From: Carideicomes alvinocaridis
Lineage (GTDB): Bacteria > Pseudomonadota > Alphaproteobacteria > Rhodobacterales > Rhodobacteraceae
NCBI GenBank assembly: GCA_005473895.2
Contig: SRJI02000002.1
Coordinates: forward strand, 124,001-188,000
Direction of reading: 5' to 3'
DNA length: 64,000 bases
Below the pieces are notes generated by a model that saw only the letters and a list, made by a program, of their open reading frames with translations, had not been told where the DNA came from and searched no databases. Positions 1 to 8,438 of the stretch are shown piece by piece. The translations under genes and the position numbers were made by a program. The number at the start of each line of letters is the position of its first letter. Positions within the stretch are counted from its first letter, which is position 1.

Positions 1-2
1 GC

Positions 3-542
3 GCCGCCTTGGCGGCGCGGCGCCGGAGCATGGCCGGCCCGGTGGGCTGCGGGCTCTGCGGCATCGACAGCCTCGCGGCCGCCATGCGGCCGCTGCCGCG
101 CCTGCCGGAGGCAGGTGCCACCTTTTCCCGCGCCGGCGTAGCCGGCGCCACCGGGGCGCTTCGCGCCCACCAGCCCCTGCACGACCGCACCCATGCGGTC
201 CATGCGGCGGGCTTCATGACGCCGGACGGCAGCCTCGCGCTTGCGCGCGAGGATGTGGGGCGGCACAACGCGCTCGACAAGCTGGTGGGCGCGCTGGCGC
301 GCGCCGGTCGCGCCGCCTCCGGCGGCGCCTTCGTCATCACCAGCCGGGTCTCGGTGGAGATGGTGCAGAAGACCGTGATCGCCGGGGCGCCGCTGCTGAT
401 TGCCGTCTCCGCACCGACCGCCCACGCGCTGCGCCTGGCCGAGGAGGCGGGGCTGACGCTGGCCGCCTTCGCACGCGAAGGCGGGTTCGACCTCTATTCC
501 CATCCCCATCGAATCCTCGACGGAGACCCGCATGTCGCCTGA
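3..542 (+). CDS. fdhD: FdhD, formate dehydrogenase sulfurtransferase (5'-truncated by window edge)
   Basis: This is the C-terminal part of FdhD, which passes sulfur from the cysteine desulfurase to the molybdenum cofactor of formate dehydrogenase in the cytoplasm. The CGLCG segment near the left end is the family's CxxC cysteine motif. The run EDVGRHNALDKLVG and the following ITSRVSVEMVQK are FdhD signatures. The reading frame is open to the window edge, so the start lies outside. Its stop overlaps the first codons of the delta-subunit gene (ATG at 532), which indicates translational coupling in a formate dehydrogenase operon. Confidence 0.93.
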   Translation, partial: AALAARRRSMAGPVGCGLCGIDSLAAAMRPLPRLPEAGATFSRAGVAGATGALRAHQPLHDRTHAVHAAGFMTPDGSLALAREDVGRHNALDKLVGALARAGRAASGGAFVITSRVSVEMVQKTVIAGAPLLIAVSAPTAHALRLAEEAGLTLAAFAREGGFDLYSHPHRILDGDPHVA

Positions 543-750
543 GAAAATGGTCATGATGGCCAACCAGATCGCCACCTTCTTCGCCTCGCAGCCCGGCGAG
601 GGCCAGGCCGGCAAGGTGGCCGCCCATATCAACGATTTCTGGGAGCCGCGGATGCGGGCCCAGCTGCTGGAGCACGCGGAGGCGGGCGGCGAGGGGCTGC
701 ATCCGCTGGTCCTGGAAGCGATCGGCGAGATCCGCGCCCCCGCGGAGTGA
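532..750 (+). CDS. fdsD: Formate dehydrogenase delta subunit
   Basis: A 72-residue protein that matches the small delta subunit of soluble NAD-dependent molybdenum formate dehydrogenases. The N-terminal pattern MSPEKMVMMANQIATFF and the later INDFWEPRMRAQLLEH are typical of the family. The start overlaps the end of fdhD by 11 bases, and no further fds gene follows, so this is the last gene of the operon. The delta subunit is needed for assembly of the holoenzyme in related systems, but its exact role is not visible here. The assignment rests on size, motif pattern and gene neighbour. Confidence 0.88.
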   Translation: MSPEKMVMMANQIATFFASQPGEGQAGKVAAHINDFWEPRMRAQLLEHAEAGGEGLHPLVLEAIGEIRAPAE

Positions 751-927
751 CCGCCTGGCCTGCTGCCGCAGCCCCGCCGTGCCCGCGCGTCGCTCCGCCC
801 GCGCGGAGGGCAGGCGGGCCACGGCCGCGCAACCCGGTCCGCGCCACCGCTGGACTTTGACGCCCCTCCGCCGCAGACTCGGCACAGGCGCGGCGGGACG
901 GCGCGCGCGGGGAGGGGAGGCATCGGC

Positions 928-1578
928 ATGGACCGGGACGGCATCGCTGTGACCGCCTATCGGTGGATGACCCTGCTGCTCGCCCTGGGCTTCCTGCTCT
1001 ACCAGCTTCTCCGCGCCGATTATGCCAGCTTCGGCGGGCCGTTCCGCTTCCTGACCATCTGGGCGCTGTGCTTTTCCTGCGCCTCGGCCTTGGCGATGCT
1101 CTGCGTTTCGCTCGACGCGACCGAGCGGCGCTGGCACGGTCTGGCCACGGTGACGGCGCTGCTCAATGTGATGGTGGTGTTTCTCTACTGGCGGCTCTTC
1201 CGGATCGATCCCGGCCTCGTCAATGGCGGCGCCGGCCTTCCGCCGATGCTCGACCATTACCTGCATGCGGTGGGGCCGGGGCTGCAGATCGCGGACGCGC
1301 TGTTCCTGGGCCAGGTCTTTCGCCGCGTCCTGCGAGCGGTGCCGGCCCTGCTGCTTGTGATCGGCGCCTACGTGGCCTGGTCGGAGGGCGTGGTGCGCGG
1401 GGCGAACGACATGCCCGCCGGGCGGGTCACCTCGGGCCTGCCCTACCCGTTTCTCAACGACATGACCGGGGCGGAGCGGCTGGTCTATTACCTGGTCAAT
1501 ACCGGCCTCGCCCTCGCCGCGCTGGCGGGGCTGACCGCGCTCGGCTGGGCGATCCGCCGCGCCTTTCCGCGCGGCTGA
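928..1578 (+). CDS. Six-helix membrane protein, FAR-17a/AIG1-like (Pr6Pr family)
   Basis: A 216-residue integral membrane protein with about six hydrophobic helices. The first runs from roughly residue 10 to 28 and the last from about 187 to 206. The helix spacing and the central HAVGP segment after an LPPMLDHY stretch resemble the prokaryotic relatives of the FAR-17a/AIG1 family. Some eukaryotic members are lipid hydrolases, but no enzymatic function can be claimed for this protein. The ATG at 928 follows a GGGGAGGGGAGG purine-rich stretch that serves as a strong ribosome binding site. It is separated from fdsD by 177 bases and is probably its own unit. Confidence 0.65.
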   Translation: MDRDGIAVTAYRWMTLLLALGFLLYQLLRADYASFGGPFRFLTIWALCFSCASALAMLCVSLDATERRWHGLATVTALLNVMVVFLYWRLFRIDPGLVNGGAGLPPMLDHYLHAVGPGLQIADALFLGQVFRRVLRAVPALLLVIGAYVAWSEGVVRGANDMPAGRVTSGLPYPFLNDMTGAERLVYYLVNTGLALAALAGLTALGWAIRRAFPRG

Positions 1579-1671
1579 GGGGCGCGGGCCTGCGACCGTG
1601 TCGCCGTTGACAGCGGCGGTCCGGGACGCCACCAAGGCAGCCGAGGGGTGCGGGACAGGCGGATATCGGGC

Positions 1672-2466
1672 ATGCAGGCCTTGCAGCAGCTGGTGGAATC
1701 GCGGCGGTTCGAGTGGATCGTCACGATCATCGTCATCATCAACGCGATCACGCTGGGGCTGGAGACCGTGCCCGAGGTGATGGCCGTCGCGGGCGAGTTG
1801 CTTCACCTGCTGGACAAGATCATCCTCGCCTTCTTCGTGGTGGAGCTGGCCATGCGCTTCGCCGTCTACCGAAGCCGGTTCTTCCACGATCCCTGGCGCC
1901 TGTTCGACCTGTTCGTGGTCGGCATCGCGCTGGTGCCGGCGACCGGCAACCTCTCCGTGCTGCGGGCGCTGCGGATCCTGCGGGTGATGCGGCTGATCTC
2001 GGTCGTGCCCTCCTTGCGCCGGGTGGTCGGCGGGCTGATCGCGGCTCTGCCGGGCATGGCCTCCATCGTGGTACTGCTGATGCTGGTCTTCTATGTCTTC
2101 GCGGTGATGGCCACCAACCTCTACGGCGCGGCCTTCCCGGACTGGTTCGGCTCCATCGGCGCCTCGGCCTACACGCTGTTCCAGATCATGACGCTGGAAA
2201 GCTGGTCGATGGGCATCGTCCGCCCGGTGATGGAGGCCTTCCCCTATTCCTGGGCCTTCTTCATCCCCTTCATCGTCGCCACCTCCTTTACCGTGCTCAA
2301 CCTCTTCATCGGGATCATCGTCTCGGCCATGCAGGAAGAGCACGAGGCGACCCTGGCCGAGGAGCGGGACACGCTCGCCGACAACCAGCGGAAGATGCTG
2401 CAGGAGATGCGGGAGCTGCGCCGCGAGGTGGCGGCCCTGCGGGAGGGGCCTCGGGCAGGCGGCTGA
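1672..2466 (+). CDS. NaChBac-type voltage-gated sodium channel
   Basis: A 264-residue single-domain cation channel. Segments S1-S3 lie at about residues 14-32, 46-65 and 78-92. S4 (about 95-112) carries regularly spaced arginines in RALRILRVMRL. The pore loop holds TLESWS at 174-179, the selectivity-filter sequence of sodium-selective bacterial channels such as NavAb. After S6 the C-terminus (about 225-260) is charged and heptad-like, consistent with the four-helix coiled coil that tetramerises these channels. A GTG at 1648 would add eight residues. The ATG at 1672 was preferred because family members usually begin shortly before the FEW motif of S1. The host process (motility, pH or sodium response) cannot be told from its neighbours. 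Confidence 0.9.
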   Translation: MQALQQLVESRRFEWIVTIIVIINAITLGLETVPEVMAVAGELLHLLDKIILAFFVVELAMRFAVYRSRFFHDPWRLFDLFVVGIALVPATGNLSVLRALRILRVMRLISVVPSLRRVVGGLIAALPGMASIVVLLMLVFYVFAVMATNLYGAAFPDWFGSIGASAYTLFQIMTLESWSMGIVRPVMEAFPYSWAFFIPFIVATSFTVLNLFIGIIVSAMQEEHEATLAEERDTLADNQRKMLQEMRELRREVAALREGPRAGG

Positions 2467-2794
2467 GTGGCGGTGGTTGGCGCCGCGGCCCCTTCACGGA
2501 AGCGGCGATTTTGCCGGTGCTCTGTGCTGGGTGACTCCCCCCGCCCGGGCCAGGGCGCGTTAGAGGCACAGGGGTGGCAGCAGGCCACGCGGCGGCCTTG
2601 CCGGGCTTTGTTGTCTGTCTCTGAAGACCTGCACATATACCTTGGATGTCCGGCACGGGCGGCGCCGATAGACTAGTCCGGCGTGAGAGGGTCCCTGCCC
2701 CCCTCCGTCACAGCGGGGTCATTGCACCTCCGTCGCGGTCTAACTGCGCTTGGGGCCCGCCCCAGATCACAAGCGGCCGCCGCGGGGCGCAGCG
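2467..2794. other. Intergenic stretch, 328 bases, no gene seen
   Basis: This gap separates the stops of two convergent genes, the sodium channel (plus) and the ExoD protein (minus). No frame shows a convincing coding pattern, and no strong hairpin followed by a T-run was found. A short less GC-rich patch lies around 2610-2645. Nothing functional can be supported. Confidence 0.6.
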
Positions 2795-3442
2795 CTACAT
2801 TGCCGCTTGGGCCGCGGTGGCCATCATCATGACCCCCCAGGTTGAGGCTCCGACAAAGAGGTAGCCGGCCAGCACCACCACTCCGTCCCGCGCCATCTGG
2901 CCGAGCGCCAGCAGCGCCACGGCGAAGGCCGAGACGGAGGTGACCATTGGCACGAATTCCAGCGGCGGCCAGGTCAGGGCCAGCAGGCAGATCAGCACGA
3001 TGGTCACCGTCCGCATCGGCGGCTGAACCATGAAGTCCAGCCGGTGCCGGGTGCACTTGTCGATCCACCGCGCGGGGCGCTCGAGAAAGTCCAGCGCCTG
3101 CGTCAGGCGCCGGGCGGGGATGGAGCGGTCCATGACGAAGCGGGGCAACCACAGGTGACGCCGGCCGCGCAGCCATTGCAGCGCGATGGTCAGCACGATG
3201 ATCGCGCCGATCGTCGGCGTCCCCGGGATGCCCGACAGCGGAGAGACGAGCAGCAGCGCGGGCAGCAGCACCGCCGGCGCGAAGGATCGGTCGCCGATCT
3301 CGCCCATCATGTCGGCGACGCTGGCATCCTCCTGGCAAGTGCAATGGCGGATCGCGTCGATAAGCTCGCCCAGGGTCCGCGGCGGCGCCGTCGCCGGCCG
3401 CGGCGGTGCGCAGCCTCTCATCGTTGCGGTTCCGTCTGCCAT
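2795..3442 (-). CDS. ExoD family membrane protein
   Basis: A 215-residue protein of the ExoD family, named after a Sinorhizobium gene that affects exopolysaccharide production and nodule invasion. The N-terminal third is soluble and contains the family pattern GEIGDRSFAPAVLLPALLL, followed by LSGIPGTPTIGAI and LQWLRGRRHLWLP. Three to four hydrophobic helices then fill the rest. The ATG at 3442 was chosen over a start 39 bases upstream because GGAGG lies five bases before it. The biochemical function of the family is unknown, and no polysaccharide genes are adjacent. Confidence 0.82.
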   Translation of the reverse strand: MADGTATMRGCAPPRPATAPPRTLGELIDAIRHCTCQEDASVADMMGEIGDRSFAPAVLLPALLLVSPLSGIPGTPTIGAIIVLTIALQWLRGRRHLWLPRFVMDRSIPARRLTQALDFLERPARWIDKCTRHRLDFMVQPPMRTVTIVLICLLALTWPPLEFVPMVTSVSAFAVALLALGQMARDGVVVLAGYLFVGASTWGVMMMATAAQAAM

Positions 3443-3533
3443 CCCGTCCTCCGTTCCGCCCGCCAAGCGCGCGAGCCACATTGCGAAACGCCCCCCGGTG
3501 CGGGCAGTTCCGCGCTGCGGCGCGAGGTCGCCT

Positions 3534-4391
3534 TCAGCCTTGGCGTTCGGCGGCGATCAGCGCATCGAGGCCGCTGCGGTAATCGGGATGGCGCAATCGG
3601 ACGCCCAGCTCGGACTTGATGCGCTCGTTGGAGACGCGCTTGCTCTCGGCGTAGAAGCTGCGGGCCATGGGCGTCATCTCGGCGGTCTCGTAGTCCTCCA
3701 CCGGGGGCGGGTCGATGCCGAGCAGCTGCGCGCCGTACTCGATGACGTCCTGCGGCGGGGCCGGGTCGTCGTCGCAGAGATTGTAGACCGCGCCGGGCCG
3801 GGGCCGCGCGATGGAGGCGGCAAGCACCTGCGCGATATCCTCCACGTGGATGCGGCTGAAGACCTGGCCCGGCTTCACGATGCGCCGCGCCTTGCCCGAG
3901 CGCAGCTTGGCGAAGGGGCCGCGGCCCGGCCCGTAGATCCCCGCGAGCCGGAAGATGTGCAGCGGCAGGCCGGGAATCGCCTGCCACGCCGCCTCGGCCT
4001 CGGTCCGGAGGTGGCCGCGTTTCGTGCCGGGGGTGAGCGGCGTATCCTCGTCGACCCAGCCACCCTGGTGGTCGCCGTAGACGCCGGTGGTCGACAGGTA
4101 GCCCACCCAGTCCAGCCGGTCGGCCGCCGCCGCGATCTCGTCCCGCATGGCGCGCAGCACCGGGTCGCCGCCCTCGTCCGGCCCGGCGGAGATCAGCAGA
4201 TGCGTGGCTTCGCCCAGGTAGGGCGCCATGTCCGCCCCGGGCCAGATCACCGGCTCGACGCCGGTCTCGCGCAGGGCGTCGGCCTTTTCCTCCGAGCGGG
4301 TGGTGCCGATGATGCGCCAGCCCTCGGGCAGGAGCAGATGGGCGAGTGCGCGGGCGGAATAGCCGTGGCCGAAGGAGAGAAGCGTTTTCAT
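3534..4391 (-). CDS. NAD(P)-dependent epimerase/dehydratase-like SDR protein
   Basis: A 285-residue extended short-chain dehydrogenase. The N-terminal nucleotide site reads GHGYSARAL, an atypical form of the Rossmann GxxGxxG motif seen in the YeeZ/SDR_a5-like group. LSTTGVYGDHQGGWVDE and FRLAGIYGPGR are the usual substrate-side signatures of this group, with Tyr in VYGD near the catalytic position. The ATG at 4391 was chosen because the longer upstream reading is an alanine/proline-rich extension without similarity to the fold. The start lies head-to-head with the methyltransferase at 4489, so the two share a promoter region. The substrate is unknown. Confidence 0.8.
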   Translation of the reverse strand: MKTLLSFGHGYSARALAHLLLPEGWRIIGTTRSEEKADALRETGVEPVIWPGADMAPYLGEATHLLISAGPDEGGDPVLRAMRDEIAAAADRLDWVGYLSTTGVYGDHQGGWVDEDTPLTPGTKRGHLRTEAEAAWQAIPGLPLHIFRLAGIYGPGRGPFAKLRSGKARRIVKPGQVFSRIHVEDIAQVLAASIARPRPGAVYNLCDDDPAPPQDVIEYGAQLLGIDPPPVEDYETAEMTPMARSFYAESKRVSNERIKSELGVRLRHPDYRSGLDALIAAERQG

Positions 4392-4488
4392 GCGGCACAA
4401 TCTGGCCCGCCGGGCAGGGGATGCAACCCCGAAGCGGGCCGGGGCCACGGGACTTGCCCCCGCGGCAGGACCGTGGCTTGATACCGCC

Positions 4489-5115
4489 ATGGCAGACAAG
4501 AAACCCGACCTGTCCTCGGCCTATGCGCTGCGCGGGCCCGAGGACAATAACCGTCTCTATGCCGACTGGGCAGAGACCTATGACGCCACCTTTGCCGAGG
4601 ACATGGGCTATCTCATGCCGGGCCACGTGGCGGAGCTCTACAAGGAACATGGCGGCGCGGGGCCGGTGCTGGACATCGGCGCCGGGACCGGGCTGGTGGC
4701 GGAGCGGCTGGAGGCGCTGGGCGTCACCCCCGTCGACGCCACCGACCTGTCGCAGGAGATGCTGGACGTGGCCGCCGCGAAAGGCGTCTACCGCGATCTC
4801 TTTGCCGGGGACGTCACCGACCGATTGCCGCGCGACGACGACAGCTTTGCCGGGGCGGTCAGCGCGGGCACCTTCACCACCGGCCATGTCGGCCCCGAGG
4901 GGCTGGCCGAGGTCATCCGGCTGGTCCGGCCCGGCGGGCTTTGCGTGCTGGCGGTGAACGAACGGCACTGGCAGGCGGAGGATTTCGCCGCCGCCTTCGA
5001 GGCGCTGGGCGACCGGATCGAGGGACTCACCCTGCCCGAGAGGCCTTATTACGCCCATGGCAAGGGCGAACATGCCGCGGATATGGGCAAGCTGGCGGTC
5101 TTTCGCGTCGTCTAG
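4489..5115 (+). CDS. Class I SAM-dependent methyltransferase
   Basis: A 208-residue methyltransferase. Motif I is VLDIGAGTGLVAERL (about residues 57-71), and an acidic residue after the second strand (DATDLSQEML) follows as expected for SAM binding. The region VRPGGLCVLAVN matches motif III. The N-terminal YADWAETYDATF segment is typical of Williams-Beuren-like and ubiquinone-type small-molecule methyltransferases. It starts 97 bases from the divergent SDR gene. No substrate can be inferred. The start ATG at 4489 was chosen because translation from 4390 would overlap the SDR gene's start and add 33 low-complexity residues. Confidence 0.82.
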   Translation: MADKKPDLSSAYALRGPEDNNRLYADWAETYDATFAEDMGYLMPGHVAELYKEHGGAGPVLDIGAGTGLVAERLEALGVTPVDATDLSQEMLDVAAAKGVYRDLFAGDVTDRLPRDDDSFAGAVSAGTFTTGHVGPEGLAEVIRLVRPGGLCVLAVNERHWQAEDFAAAFEALGDRIEGLTLPERPYYAHGKGEHAADMGKLAVFRVV

Positions 5116-5221
5116 GCGGCCATGCGCGGTCCCTCGCCGACAGGGTGGATTCGCGTCTAGGCGGATCCGCCCGGGGCGGCTATGCAGGATTCCATCATCA
5201 ACGACGTGGAAACCCGGGACA

Positions 5222-5677
5222 ATGCGCGTCATCACCCTGCTCTTCGTGACCCTTCTCGCCGCGGCCTGTGCCGCCAAACCTGAACCGGAAGTCACGCGGG
5301 CCGCGATGCCGCTCTTCCCGAACGAAACCCCCGAGCTGCGGCAGCTGATCAACAAGTATGCCGACGGCTACGACGTGCCGCGCACGCTGGTCCACCGGGT
5401 GGTGAAACGCGAAAGCACCTACCGCCCCGAGGCGCGCAACGGTCCCTATTACGGGCTGATGCAGATCCTGCCGGCCACCGCCCGCGGCATGGGGTTCCAG
5501 GGCAAGCCCTCGGACCTGCTGGATGCGGAGACCAACCTCAAATACGCGGTCAAGTACCTGCGCGGCGCCTGGATGGTCTCGGGCGGCGACGAGGCCGAGG
5601 CGGTGCAATGGTACGCCCGCGGCTATTACTACGAGGCCAAGCGGCTGGGGATGCTCAAGGAAACCGGTCTGCGCTGA
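5222..5677 (+). CDS. Lipoprotein lytic transglycosylase (SLT domain)
   Basis: A 151-residue peptidoglycan lytic transglycosylase. The N-terminus is a lipoprotein signal (MRVITLLFVTLLAAAC) with Cys16 as the probable lipidated residue. The catalytic domain begins with VHRVVKRESTYRPEA, where the Glu of KRES is the expected catalytic acid. It continues with YYGLMQILPATA and the LLDAETNLKYAVKYL motif of the family. It is short compared with classical Slt enzymes, but this is usual for small periplasmic SLT lipoproteins in this group of bacteria. A start at 5057 would put 55 residues before the signal peptide and was rejected. Confidence 0.88.
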   Translation: MRVITLLFVTLLAAACAAKPEPEVTRAAMPLFPNETPELRQLINKYADGYDVPRTLVHRVVKRESTYRPEARNGPYYGLMQILPATARGMGFQGKPSDLLDAETNLKYAVKYLRGAWMVSGGDEAEAVQWYARGYYYEAKRLGMLKETGLR

Positions 5678-5817
5678 GGCGCATGACCGGCGGCAGGCGG
5701 CCCGGCGACACCACGCCCGGGCCGCATGTCGCAAACCCGCACTGACGTGTCGGGGCGGGTCTCGTTCACCGGACAAATGCTTGTATTGAGGGGGCGAAGC
5801 CTAGCGGAGCAGCCCTC

Positions 5818-8319
5818 ATGAAGACTCAGGTCAAAGCCCTCATCGTCGGCGGTGGCGCCGTCGGCACCTCCATCGCCTACCACCTCGCGAAGGCCGGCTG
5901 GCAGGATGTCATGCTGCTGGAACGGGACGAGCTGACCTCGGGCTCGACCTGGCACGCGGCGGGGCTGCTGCCGCTCTTCAACATGAGCTACGCCACCACC
6001 CACATCCACAAGTATTCCGTCGACTATTACAAGACGCTGGAGGAAGAGACCGGGCTGAATGCCGGCTTCTACGTGGTGGGCAACCTGCGCATGGCCCAGA
6101 CCGATGCGCGGATGGACGAGTACCGGCTTTACTCCTCCACCGCCGAGACGGCGGATGTCTACCACGAGTTCCTGACCCCGAAGGAGATCGGCGAGCGCTG
6201 GCCGCTGCTGCGCACCGAGGACCTGAAGGGCGCGCTGTTTCACCCGCAGGACGGCTACATCAACCCCGCCGACGTCACCATGGCCATGGCCAAGGGCGCC
6301 CGCCAGCGCGGCGTCACGATCGAGCGCAAGTGGCAGGTGGACGGCTACGCCTGGCAGGGCGACCACTGGGACGTGACCTGCACCAAGATGGTGGAGAAGG
6401 GCGGCAACCTCGTGCCCTCCGACGAGCAGATCGTGATCTCGGCCGAACATGTCGTCACCGCCACCGGCAACCACGCGCAGCGCACCGCGCGGCTCTTGGG
6501 GATCAAGATGCCCGCCATCCCGGTGGAGCACCAGTATATCGTGACCGAGCCCGATCCGGCGCTGGTCGCCTGGCGCAAGGAGGGCAACCCCGAGCACCCG
6601 GTGCTGCGCGACGCCGACGCCAAGTGGTATGTCCGCGAGGAACGCGGTGGCTGGATCCTCGGGCCCTATGAACGGAACGCCCCCGCGCGCTTCGCCTACG
6701 GCGTGCCGGACAGTTTCCGCGCCGACCTCTTCCCGCTCGACCTCGAGCGGATCGAGGAGGAATACATGTCCATGATCCACCGCATCCCGACCTCGGAGGA
6801 GGTGGGGCTCAAGGACGACTACAACGGCCCGATCTGCTACACCCCGGACGGCAACCCGCTGGTCGGTCCCGCGCCCGGCCTGCGCAACATGTGGCTGGCC
6901 GAGGGCTTTTCCTTCGGGATCACCGCGGCGGGCGGTACCGGGCATTACCTCGCCCAGCTCATGGTCGAGGGCGAGGCCGAGATCGACATGGCATCGCTCG
7001 ACCCGCGCCGCTACGGCAGCTGGATGACCACCGACTACGCGGTGACCAAGAACGAGGAAGCCTACGAACACGTCTACATCCTGCACCACCCGGACGAGGA
7101 ACGCCCGGCGGCCCGCCCGCTGCGCACCGCGCCGTGCTACGACCGGATGAAGGCCCGCGGCGCCCAGTTCGGGCAGGTGAACGGCTGGGAGCGGCCGAAC
7201 TATTTCGGGCCGCTCGACGCGCCGGAGGATTACGACCACGACGCCCGCAGCTTCCGCCGCGGCGGCTGGTGGCAGCATAGTGTGGACGAGGCCAAGGCCG
7301 TGCGCGAGGCCGTCGGCCTGATCGACGCCAGCGCCTTCACCAAGCATATCGTGAAGGGGCCGGGCGCGACCGCCTTCCTCGACTGGTTCACCTGCAACAA
7401 GCTGCCCAAGGTCGGCCGCATCAACCTGACCTACGCGCTGACCGCCGCCGGCACCACGCGGACCGAATACACCATCGTGCGGCTGGCCGAGGATGAATAC
7501 TACCTCGTCTCTGCCGGGGCCTGGACCGACTATGACGCCGATTTCCTGCGCAAGGCGGCCGAGGACAAGCGCGACAATTTCGGCTGGATCGAGATCCAGA
7601 ACGTCACGACCCAATGGGGCGTCTTCGCGCTGGCCGGCCCGAACGCCCGCGCGCTGCTGTCGGAGGTGATCCGCGACGCGGAGCCGGAGACCGCCCTGTC
7701 GAACAAGCGCTTCCCATGGCTTTCCGCCCGGCAGATCGAGCTGGGCATGTGCCCGGTCAACGCCATCCGCGTCGCCTATACCGGCGAGCTGGGATGGGAG
7801 CTGCACCATCCGATCGAGATGCAGAACTACCTCTTCGACCTGCTGGAGAAGGCGGGGCAGAAACACGGGCTGAAGCTGGTGGGCGCGCGGGCGCAGAACT
7901 GGCTGCGGCAGGAGAAATCCTATCGCGCCTTCGGCAACGAGCTGGGCCGCGACGCCACCCCGCTGGAGGCGGACCTGCCGCGTTTCGTGGACCTGTCCAA
8001 GGACTTCCACGGCAAGGCCGCGATGGTGGAGAAGGGCATCCGCTCGAAATGCGTGACGGTGCTGATCGACGGGCCGGGCGATGCCGATCCGTGGGGCCGC
8101 GAGGCGCTCTTTGCCGAGGGCACCAAGGTCGGGCGCCTGACCTCGGGCGGCTATTCGGTGGCCTTCGGCAAGTCGATCGGCATGGGCTATGTCCGTCCCG
8201 ACCTCGCCGTGCCGGGGACGACGCTGAGGGTGCGGATCATGGGCGAGCTTTTCGATGCCGAGGTGACCGAGGACAGCCCCTACGATCCGAAGAACGAACG
8301 CATCCGCGTCGACGGCTAA
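5818..8319 (+). CDS. GcvT-family FAD dehydrogenase (dimethylglycine/sarcosine dehydrogenase-like)
   Basis: An 833-residue two-part enzyme. Residues 1 to about 430 form a DAO-type FAD domain with the dinucleotide motif VGGGAVGTSIAYHLAKAG. It contains TSGSTWHAAGL, whose His46 matches the histidine that covalently binds FAD in dimethylglycine dehydrogenase. The C-terminal half is an aminomethyltransferase (GcvT) folate domain, with GELGWELHHP and the final GYVRPDLAVPGTTLRVR stretch. Enzymes of this architecture demethylate dimethylglycine, sarcosine or related N-methyl compounds and pass the one-carbon unit to tetrahydrofolate. The gene stands alone, so the exact substrate is open. A role in glycine-betaine or choline breakdown is the best guess. 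Confidence 0.87.
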   Translation: MKTQVKALIVGGGAVGTSIAYHLAKAGWQDVMLLERDELTSGSTWHAAGLLPLFNMSYATTHIHKYSVDYYKTLEEETGLNAGFYVVGNLRMAQTDARMDEYRLYSSTAETADVYHEFLTPKEIGERWPLLRTEDLKGALFHPQDGYINPADVTMAMAKGARQRGVTIERKWQVDGYAWQGDHWDVTCTKMVEKGGNLVPSDEQIVISAEHVVTATGNHAQRTARLLGIKMPAIPVEHQYIVTEPDPALVAWRKEGNPEHPVLRDADAKWYVREERGGWILGPYERNAPARFAYGVPDSFRADLFPLDLERIEEEYMSMIHRIPTSEEVGLKDDYNGPICYTPDGNPLVGPAPGLRNMWLAEGFSFGITAAGGTGHYLAQLMVEGEAEIDMASLDPRRYGSWMTTDYAVTKNEEAYEHVYILHHPDEERPAARPLRTAPCYDRMKARGAQFGQVNGWERPNYFGPLDAPEDYDHDARSFRRGGWWQHSVDEAKAVREAVGLIDASAFTKHIVKGPGATAFLDWFTCNKLPKVGRINLTYALTAAGTTRTEYTIVRLAEDEYYLVSAGAWTDYDADFLRKAAEDKRDNFGWIEIQNVTTQWGVFALAGPNARALLSEVIRDAEPETALSNKRFPWLSARQIELGMCPVNAIRVAYTGELGWELHHPIEMQNYLFDLLEKAGQKHGLKLVGARAQNWLRQEKSYRAFGNELGRDATPLEADLPRFVDLSKDFHGKAAMVEKGIRSKCVTVLIDGPGDADPWGREALFAEGTKVGRLTSGGYSVAFGKSIGMGYVRPDLAVPGTTLRVRIMGELFDAEVTEDSPYDPKNERIRVDG

Positions 8320-8438
8320 GACGCACGCCCGGGCGGTCGGCGACGGCCCGGGCGATCCGTCGCCATCCCTTCAAACCGCCGTAGTCGCTTACCTTGCGTC
8401 ATGATAGGCTCCGCCCGTCATCAGCGGGAGGAATCGCC

